The notes under the pieces are model-generated. The model was not told the origin of the DNA. It ran no database searches and saw only the letters and a program-made list of their open reading frames with translations. From the NCBI GenBank assembly GCA_937928635.1, contig CALFWM010000076.1, positions 1 through 35,875 of the forward strand: a stretch of 35,875 nucleotides of DNA, written 5' to 3'. The number at the start of each line of letters is the position of its first letter. The stretch's first letter is position 1. Position numbers and translations under genes: made by a program. This stretch comes from an uncultured Sulfitobacter sp. GTDB lineage: Bacteria; Pseudomonadota; Alphaproteobacteria; Rhodobacterales; Rhodobacteraceae. Shown piece by piece: positions 30,617 to 35,875 of this stretch.

Positions 30617-31080
30617 GTCCATACTCCCAGTCCCAAACAGATGACCACCACCACGGTCACCGGGATGCGCAGAGACATCCACCAAATGGGCGCAAGCTGC
30701 CAGCGGTAAAATGCAAAATCCAGCATCAGGACGGCAATGAAACCGATGATCAGGTTGATCAGGGCCTCATCTGCCGTTGTGCCGGGGTTCAGAAAGGCCC
30801 AGAGCGCGGGCAGAACAGAGAGGGTGTAACAGGCGGTGGCCTGTGCGCCCGTGGCCTTTGTCGCAAAACCCCAAAGCACGCCGGACATGAAACACAGGAT
30901 GATCACACCGTAGCGTACCATGATCAGCCTGCCATCCTGGCCTATGATCAGCGGGTAGCCGCCAAAATCGGGGTTGCCCATGGTGGCGGTCACAAATTCA
31001 GAAGAGATCAGCGCGCCGGCCAGAAAGGGGGCTAGCCCAGCGATTGTTAACAGCAGAGCGGCGGGGGGAATACGTGTCAT
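30613..31080 (-). CDS. DUF3429 family membrane protein
   Basis: A 155-residue protein with five predicted spans, beginning 'TRIPPAALLLTIAGLAPFLAGAL' and containing 'VRYGVIILCFMSGVLWGFATKA' and 'LINLIIGFIAVLMLDFAFYRWQLAPIWWMSLRIPVT'. The segment G(V/A)xxWG plus a late W..LR is what I recall for DUF3429. The function is unknown. Both ends overlap neighbours by ATGA. Confidence 0.8.
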   Translation of the reverse strand: MTRIPPAALLLTIAGLAPFLAGALISSEFVTATMGNPDFGGYPLIIGQDGRLIMVRYGVIILCFMSGVLWGFATKATGAQATACYTLSVLPALWAFLNPGTTADEALINLIIGFIAVLMLDFAFYRWQLAPIWWMSLRIPVTVVVVICLGLGVWT

Positions 31081-31691
31081 GCGCGCTCCAGCGCCAGACG
31101 CCCTGCAAGGGCTGCGAAGATGGCGGCAAAGGAACGGTTCAACCAGCGCATGACGGTCTCAGATCCCAGCAGCCATGTGCGTGCTGCGGCGGCAAAGATG
31201 CCGTAAAGCACAAAGACAGCAAAGGTCATCGCCATGAAAATCGCGCCCAGCACCGTCATTTCAACGGTGGCAGTGGCGGCGTTGCCAGACAAGAAGGGAG
31301 GCAGCAAGGCGAGGAAGAAGATCGACAGTTTTGGGTTCAGGATATTGATCAAGGCCCCGCGCCGGGCAATGCGCCAGCCCGGCTCGGCGCTGCGGGTGCC
31401 ATCGACCTTTAGGCTGCCGCCCTGTTTCAGCATCTGCCACGCGAGGTAGAGCAGATACGCGACGCCCGCCCATTTGATCACAGAAAACAGCAGTGCAGAG
31501 GTGTGCAAAATCGCGGCCAGCCCCAGTGTGGCAGCGGCAAGATGTGGCACAATGCCGAAGGTGCAGCCCAATGCCGCCCAAAGTGCGGCACGCCGGCCCT
31601 GACCCAGCCCTAAGGCAAGCGTGAAGATCACGCCGGTGCCAGGGGCGAGGACGACCACGAGGGCGGTTATCAGAAATTGGGCGGAAATCAT
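31077..31691 (-). CDS. LysE/RhtB-family amino-acid exporter
   Basis: A 204-residue transporter with six spans. Typical features are an early 'VVLAPGTGVIFTLALGLGQGRRAALWAALGCTFGI' (the P-G-P-like loop is here P-G-T-G), 'IKWAGVAYLLYLAWQML', and 'RRGALINILNPKLSIFFLALLPPFL' with the N-P-K motif. It probably exports homoserine/threonine-like or other neutral amino acids; the substrate is not predictable. A strong AGGAGG precedes ATG 31691, marking the start of the six-gene coupled operon. Confidence 0.92.
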   Translation of the reverse strand: MISAQFLITALVVVLAPGTGVIFTLALGLGQGRRAALWAALGCTFGIVPHLAAATLGLAAILHTSALLFSVIKWAGVAYLLYLAWQMLKQGGSLKVDGTRSAEPGWRIARRGALINILNPKLSIFFLALLPPFLSGNAATATVEMTVLGAIFMAMTFAVFVLYGIFAAAARTWLLGSETVMRWLNRSFAAIFAALAGRLALERA

Positions 31692-31793
31692 TGGCAGTAC
31701 CTCCTGTCACAGTGTTTGCTCGGAGCATTGATTTCTGTGGCTCAACTGTCCAGCATCATTCTAGAATTGCCGTTATTGGAACGTCCAAAACGG

Positions 31794-32333
31794 CTAAATT
31801 GGGCGGCGGATCAGGCCAAAGTGATCGATTATATGTTGCGCGACGTCCTGTGGCGCTTTGTGCGTTGTGTCGATTTGCAAACAGTTTTCATGGGGCAGCG
31901 GCACATAGGCGTTTTTGGCCATGTAGCGTTCCAAGCCGCTGACATCGTCCAGTTTGCCCTTTGCGGTACGGTCTGGCTGGACAACCCGCTCGGCCTGAAC
32001 GTCAGCGGTGCATGTTAGATGAACGGGCAAGAATGTCGCGGCGTGCCTGTCCATCACCGCCTGCCAATCAGCGAGCACGCTTTCGTCGCCGACGTGATAA
32101 CAGGCGGTGGTCAAGAAATAGGGCAGGTCAGCGGTGGCTGCGGCCTCCAGCAGATCCAACCTCAGAACATGGATCAAATCCCAAAACCCCGGCGCACCGA
32201 AATTGATCACCGTTTTGGCCAGATCAATCGCGGCGTGATTGTCCGACAGGCGGGCAGGGATCATGCCTTTTAGGGCGCGCGCCACGGTCAGTTTGCCAAC
32301 AGCGGGGGGACCATGAAGGAAAATGACCTCCAT
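31794..32333 (-). CDS. P-loop kinase-like ATPase
   Basis: A 179-residue protein with Walker A 'GPPAVGKLT' (8-16) right after the first strand ('MEVIFLHGPPAVGKLTVARAL') and a fold like shikimate/gluconate kinases and other small AAA_33 kinases. 'RLSDNHAAIDLAKTVINF' follows, and 'PVHLTCTADVQAERVVQPDR' resembles the sugar- or nucleoside-kinase lid region. The substrate is unknown. It lies eight bases after the ispH stop and is probably co-transcribed. The first P-loop Ser/Thr after GK is Leu, with Thr one later, a minor variation. Confidence 0.75.
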   Translation of the reverse strand: MEVIFLHGPPAVGKLTVARALKGMIPARLSDNHAAIDLAKTVINFGAPGFWDLIHVLRLDLLEAAATADLPYFLTTACYHVGDESVLADWQAVMDRHAATFLPVHLTCTADVQAERVVQPDRTAKGKLDDVSGLERYMAKNAYVPLPHENCLQIDTTHKAPQDVAQHIIDHFGLIRRPI

Positions 32334-32341
32334 TGCGGTGG

Positions 32342-33292
32342 CTAGGCCGGTTCGCGCAGCACGCGGGGAACTTTGAACTCCACGTTTTCCTGCGCGGTTT
32401 CAACCAGTTCTTCGGTGACGTCGAAACGGGATTTAAAAGCGTCGATGACCTCTTTGATCAACACTTCGGGGGCGGAGGCCCCTGCGGTGATGCCGATGCT
32501 CTTGATGCCCTCCAGCGCGCGCCAGTCGATGTCATCCGCGCGTTGCACCAGTTGCGCGTAGGAACAGCCAGCGCGGGCGCCAACCTCCACCAGACGTTTG
32601 GAATTGGATGAATTGGGCGCACCCACCACAAGGATCGCGTCGCATTTGGGGGCCATCGCCTTGACTGCTTCCTGCCGGTTGGTGGTGGCATAGCAGATGT
32701 CTTCTTTGTGAGGGCCGACGATGGCAGGGAAACGGGTTTGCAAGGCCGCCACGATGTCGGCGGTGTCATCGACGCTGAGCGTGGTCTGGGTGACATAAGC
32801 CAGTTTTGCGGGGTCACGCACGGTGACATGGGCCACATCATCAGGGGTTTCGACCAACAGCACCTCGCCGTCAGGTAATTGGCCCATGGTGCCAACGGTT
32901 TCGGGGTGGCCCGCATGGCCGATCATGATCATTTGCAGGCCTGCGTCGGCGTGGCGCTGGGCTTCGATATGGACCTTGGAGACCAGCGGGCAGGTGGCAT
33001 CCACATAGACCATGTTGCGCGCCTGTGCGGCGGATGGCACTGATTTGGGCACGCCGTGGGCAGAAAAGATAACCGGGCGGTCATCAGGGCATTCGGAGAG
33101 TTCCTCGACAAACACCGCACCCTTGTCGCGCAGGCCATCCACAACAAATTTATTGTGCACAATTTCATGGCGCACGTAGACTGGCGCGCCCCATTTTTCC
33201 AAAGCCATTTCAACAATCTTGATGGCACGGTCCACGCCCGCGCAAAATCCGCGTGGGGCGGCAAGATAAAGTGTCAGTGGTTGTTTGGACAT
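32342..33292 (-). CDS. ispH: 4-hydroxy-3-methylbut-2-enyl diphosphate reductase
   Basis: A 316-residue iron-sulfur enzyme of the MEP pathway, producing IPP and DMAPP for quinones, carotenoids and bacteriochlorophyll phytyl tails. The three cluster cysteines are in 'PRGFCAGVDRAI', 'VDATCPLVSKVH' and 'EDICYATTNRQEAV'. Substrate-binding 'HEIVHNKFVVDGL', 'IFSAHGVP' and 'GAPNSSNSKRLVEV' are intact. ATG 33292 is preferred because GGAGG is six bases away. The downstream gene is a P-loop kinase-like protein. Confidence 0.97.
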   Translation of the reverse strand: MSKQPLTLYLAAPRGFCAGVDRAIKIVEMALEKWGAPVYVRHEIVHNKFVVDGLRDKGAVFVEELSECPDDRPVIFSAHGVPKSVPSAAQARNMVYVDATCPLVSKVHIEAQRHADAGLQMIMIGHAGHPETVGTMGQLPDGEVLLVETPDDVAHVTVRDPAKLAYVTQTTLSVDDTADIVAALQTRFPAIVGPHKEDICYATTNRQEAVKAMAPKCDAILVVGAPNSSNSKRLVEVGARAGCSYAQLVQRADDIDWRALEGIKSIGITAGASAPEVLIKEVIDAFKSRFDVTEELVETAQENVEFKVPRVLREPA

Positions 33293-33494
33293 CACGGGCC
33301 TCCGCAGGTTGCTTTCTGAGGTAAGGCTTTGACTGGCTGAGGTCCAGTGTGCGGGGCGATCTTTGTCCTTTCTTCAATAGGTCCCGAAAGGGTCTTCACT
33401 GGGCGCTTTAGGGGGTGTCACGGGTGGTGTGCCAGGGCATGGTTTTGTCAGTATGGAATTGCAGCGCGCGTTTGAACAGGGCCGCCGCAGCGCA

Positions 33495-34238
33495 TCAGGT
33501 TTGGCCCAGCAGGATCGCTGCGGCCTGCGCGCGGTTGTTAACGCCCAGCTTGCGATAGCCGGATTTTGCGTAATCGGACACCGTGTGCACAGAGATATTG
33601 CAAATCTCGGCCGCCTCTTGTCGGCTGCGGCCACGGGCCAGCAGATAAACGACCTCCCTTTCGCGGGGGCTGAGCACGTCAAAACGGTCGGGCAGGGAGG
33701 GTGCAAGCAGGGGCTTGCGAAACTCTGTTGTTACTGGGGCAGGGGCAGAACTGGTGAGTTCTTCCAAGCGGCGGTGCATGAGCAGACAGAAAAGCCGGAT
33801 TTCTTCGGCGCGGGGCAGGATCTTTTTGTTAAATGACAGCTGATCAAGCCCGGTGCCAACAATGAACCCGCCAAAGCGGTCTGTGCCTTGCAATCGCATC
33901 GGGATTCCCAAGGCGGCTGTGATCCCGGCACGCCCGGCGCGTTCTACAAAATTGCGTTCTTTGTCCGTGATATAGGGATGCCCATGTACGAATTCGGCGC
34001 CAATCGAGAGGATGTCGTAAGACTGGCAGGCGTAACGTAAAAAGGGGTCTTCCTCGGGCGGGGTCTGACCATAGATGCCATTATGGGTGCAACGCAGAAA
34101 CGGGTTTTGAAAATCGGCATCCACGGTCAGGTAAATCGCGTGGTCAATGCCCACCGTTGCCAGTGTTTCGACAATGCGCTGCCACAGGGCGTCGATGTCC
34201 TCAATCAATTCAAGTTTTACGGCGTGCTTAACTAACAT
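33495..34238 (-). CDS. LuxR-type regulator, solo
   Basis: A 247-residue protein. The N-terminal part (about 10-165) has the autoinducer-binding-domain profile: 'YACQSYDILSIGAEFVHGHPYITDKERNFVERA' and 'GITAALGIPMRLQGTDRFGGFIVG'. The C-terminal LuxR helix-turn-helix is clear: 'LSPREREVVYLLARGRSRQEAAEICNISVHTVSDYAKSGYRKLGVNNRAQAAA'. No luxI-type synthase is nearby, so it is a solo that may sense an exogenous signal. Several aromatic residues expected in acyl-homoserine-lactone pockets are not obvious. ATG 34238 has GAGGA upstream. Confidence 0.9.
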   Translation of the reverse strand: MLVKHAVKLELIEDIDALWQRIVETLATVGIDHAIYLTVDADFQNPFLRCTHNGIYGQTPPEEDPFLRYACQSYDILSIGAEFVHGHPYITDKERNFVERAGRAGITAALGIPMRLQGTDRFGGFIVGTGLDQLSFNKKILPRAEEIRLFCLLMHRRLEELTSSAPAPVTTEFRKPLLAPSLPDRFDVLSPREREVVYLLARGRSRQEAAEICNISVHTVSDYAKSGYRKLGVNNRAQAAAILLGQT

Positions 34239-34444
34239 TTGTCCTCGTCACGGGACCCCCCTGTTTCGGGGGATCGTTTCAGCGGGTGGTTTTGTGCCAT
34301 TACTACAATAGGGCGGCGTTACGACCTGTCACGTCGGCATTTCGACCCGAATCATTTTCAGAACGCAGGCGCGCTCAGGGTTTAACCGCTTTGGGCGCGT
34401 TTATTTCGTACTGCTGTAACCTACGCAGGAACGTGCATTCCGCT
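34239..34444. other. Gene-free stretch upstream of the LuxR gene
   Basis: About 206 bases with no convincing gene. Near the LuxR start is a C-rich/G-rich hairpin (CCCCC at about 34256, loop, GGGGG at about 34268) that would lie in the LuxR leader. The gap 33293-33494 on the other side of the LuxR gene likewise shows no supported gene or site. Confidence 0.4.
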
Positions 34445-34999
34445 TTATTCTTCTGTATGGGCGACAGGTTCACGAGGTGGGCGGCCAATGACATCGCGCA
34501 GATCATCAAGTTCAATAAAGTTGTCAGCCTGACGGCGCAGATCGTCCGAGATCATCGGGGGCTGGCTGCGAATCGTGCTTACGACCGACACGCGCACACC
34601 CTGACGTTGAAGGCTCTCGGCCAGAGGCCGGAAATCGCCATCACCGGAGAAGATGACAATATGGTCTACATGCGGGGCCAGTTCCATTGCGTCTACGGCC
34701 AGTTCGATGTCCATGTTGCCTTTTACCTTACGGCGGCCCATGGAATCTGTGTATTCCTTGGCCGGTTTGGTCACCATGGAAAAGCCATTGTAGTTGAGCC
34801 AGTCCACCAAGGGACGGATCGGTGAGTATTCATCGTTTTCCAAAAGGGCAGTGTAGTAAAAGGCGCGCAGCAATTTGCCACGGCGCATGAATTCCTGTCG
34901 CAACAGCTTGTAGTCAATGTCAAAGCCAAGCGTCTTTGCAGCGGCGTAGAGGTTTGAGCCGTCGATGAAGAGCGCGAGGCGCTCATCTTTGTAGAACAT
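34445..34999 (-). CDS. NYN-domain (LabA/DUF88-type) protein
   Basis: A 184-residue PIN-like nuclease-fold protein from ATG 34999 ('MFYKDERLALFIDGSNLYAA'), with AAGGA seven bases upstream; the ATG at 35050 has no such site. Acidic residues of the NYN active site are present: Asp13 in 'LFIDGSN', 'KGNMDIELAVDAMEL' and 'IVIFSGDGDFRPLAESLQRQGVRVSVVS'. Members are predicted RNA-processing nucleases; LabA in cyanobacteria is a clock output factor. The actual role here is unknown. It is divergent from folK. Confidence 0.88.
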   Translation of the reverse strand: MFYKDERLALFIDGSNLYAAAKTLGFDIDYKLLRQEFMRRGKLLRAFYYTALLENDEYSPIRPLVDWLNYNGFSMVTKPAKEYTDSMGRRKVKGNMDIELAVDAMELAPHVDHIVIFSGDGDFRPLAESLQRQGVRVSVVSTIRSQPPMISDDLRRQADNFIELDDLRDVIGRPPREPVAHTEE

Positions 35000-35175
35000 G
35001 TTGTAATCCTTCCGGCGGCGCTCGGCGCTATCTATTTCTGATGTTAACAACGTGTGGTCTTGAACAAATAAATTCGGTACAAAATCGCACGCCTTCTAGT
35101 TGAAGACATACGTACGGATTTTTGACCACGCCGCAAGGGCCGGGTCATGGGGAAAAAGGCCAGTACTCGCTCAAA

Positions 35176-35739
35176 ATGCATCACTCTTACTTAATCGCGC
35201 TGGGGGGTAACCTAACGTCAGGTGGTCGAACGCCCGCGAAAATCCTTCGGGAAGCCTTAAATTATATACCTAAAATGGGCGCAGTGATTCGCGCGACGAG
35301 CTCATTCTATCACACTCCTGCATTCCCTGCTGAATCCGGGCCCGACTTTGTGAACGCCGCAGTTTTTGTTACGGCCAAGTGGGATGCGTTTCAGATGTTG
35401 GCAAAATTGCATCAGATTGAGGCAGATATGGGCCGCATCCGCGAAAAACGCTGGGGTCAGCGCACGCTCGATCTGGATCTGATTGCCAGCGCAGACATGG
35501 TGTTGCCGGATTTTGAAACACACCGGTTTTGGCGTACCTTGCCACCAGAGGATCAGCTAAAGAAAACGCCGGATCAATTGATCTTGCCGCACCCGCGTTT
35601 GCAAGATCGCGCATTTGTGATCGTGCCCCTTGCCGAAATTGCGCCCAACTGGGCGCATCCAGTCCTTGATCTGAGCATTATGCAAATGCTGGAAGCCCTG
35701 CCGCAAGAAGATCGTGATGCGGTGCGCCGGATTCCCTAG
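35176..35739 (+). CDS. folK: 2-amino-4-hydroxy-6-hydroxymethyldihydropteridine pyrophosphokinase
   Basis: A 187-residue enzyme from ATG 35176 ('MHHSYLIALGGNLTSGG'), which pyrophosphorylates the pterin for folate synthesis. 'SSFYHTPAFP', 'DFVNAAV', 'LHQIEADMGRIREKRWGQRTLDLDLI' and 'LPHPRLQDRAFVIVPLAEIAPNW' are the family motifs (R..RWG.RTLDLDL with the Mg-binding Asp pair). A TTG at 35122 would add 18 residues; neither start has a good Shine-Dalgarno, so it is uncertain. About 40 residues between the DLDL and LPHPR motifs exceed the usual length. The stop is TAG within CTAG, at a suspected insertion boundary. Confidence 0.92.
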   Translation: MHHSYLIALGGNLTSGGRTPAKILREALNYIPKMGAVIRATSSFYHTPAFPAESGPDFVNAAVFVTAKWDAFQMLAKLHQIEADMGRIREKRWGQRTLDLDLIASADMVLPDFETHRFWRTLPPEDQLKKTPDQLILPHPRLQDRAFVIVPLAEIAPNWAHPVLDLSIMQMLEALPQEDRDAVRRIP

Positions 35740-35803
35740 GGTCAGGATGCATTGATTTCAGTTCCGCTGCATGATTCACGTCCGTTCAAAACGGAGCGGT
35801 GAT

Positions 35804-35875
35804 ATGAGCGATCTCTACTGGTTGACAGACGAACAAATGGCGAAGCTTTCGCCCTTCTTTCCCAAGTCTCACGGC
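35804..35875 (+). mobile_element. IS5-family transposase, N-terminus (partial, runs off the window)
   Basis: ATG 35804 has GGAG eight bases upstream and opens 24 codons to the window end. 'MSDLYWLTDEQMAKLSPFFP' is the N-terminus I recognise from IS5-group (IS427-like) transposases in Rhodobacterales. The 64 bases between the folK stop and this ATG probably hold the left inverted repeat, which cannot be verified without the right end. IS427-type elements favour TA/CTAG targets, and folK ends in CTAG at 35736-35739. Confidence 0.8.

Noticed and set aside
33293..33494. Possible short gene between ispH and the LuxR gene
   Set aside because: Frames here have no ribosome-binding site or recognisable composition and are continuations of shadow frames of the LuxR gene.

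Overview
The window looks like the chromosome of an aerobic anoxygenic phototroph of the Roseobacter group (Rhodobacterales, Alphaproteobacteria). The evidence is a light-harvesting 2 operon (pucBAC), an F0 ATP synthase operon separated from F1 with the b' + b subunit pair typical of phototrophic alphaproteobacteria, three tandem peptide deformylase-like genes ahead of fmt, high GC with compact overlapping genes, and intergenic palindromes of a kind I associate with Rhodobacterales genomes. The species cannot be named from the sequence alone.

Layout. 1-1.7 kb: ffh and a truncated NIPSNAP-family gene (minus strand), preceded by a 550-base gene-free leader with hairpins. 2.2-4.9 kb: pucB-pucA-pucC plus an overlapping fourth gene broken by a frameshift in a GC-dinucleotide run. 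5-10.1 kb: an M15-type peptidoglycan peptidase, a small membrane protein, two LysR-type regulators (one paired with an EamA exporter, one divergent from a DUF1127 gene), and an ArsR regulator. 10.2-13 kb: atpI-atpB-atpE-atpF'-atpF with intercistronic stem-loops and a strong terminator. 13-15 kb: a membrane metal-dependent hydrolase, a FadR-type regulator with a palindromic operator, and a lipoprotein. 15-18.8 kb: smc, then a 29-residue hydrophobic peptide gene with a strong ribosome-binding site and terminator. 18.8-22.4 kb (minus): cobC-cobD-mltB-like-rhodanese. 22.5-25.7 kb: a stand-alone degenerate receiver protein, a glutathionyl-hydroquinone reductase-like GST, a conserved hypothetical protein and a PatB-type C-S lyase. 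25.8-28.5 kb: def-def-def(degenerate)-fmt and a small YeaQ-like membrane protein. 28.5-31.7 kb (minus): six genes chained by stop/start overlaps (LysE exporter, DUF3429, methyltransferase, rnhA, frameshifted Nudix, TRIC/YicG channel). 31.8-35 kb (minus): P-loop kinase-like gene, ispH, LuxR-type solo regulator, NYN-domain protein. 35.1 kb to end: folK, abutted by the start of an IS5-family transposase.

How the parts fit. Most of the window is core metabolism: protein targeting (ffh), N-terminal formyl-Met processing (fmt, def), isoprenoid precursors (ispH, also feeding bacteriochlorophyll and carotenoid tails), cobalamin (cobC, cobD), folate (folK), energy (LH2 and F0) and chromosome organisation (smc). 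The most unusual parts are the LH2 alpha subunit (Phe44/Leu45, a signature of blue-shifted LH2, plus a roughly 65-residue C-terminal tail), the frameshifted puc-linked gene with a triplicated basic repeat, the tiny membrane peptide after smc, the third deformylase with two catalytic motifs destroyed, and the decayed Nudix gene inside a translationally coupled operon. No CRISPR array, tRNA, rRNA or prophage was seen.
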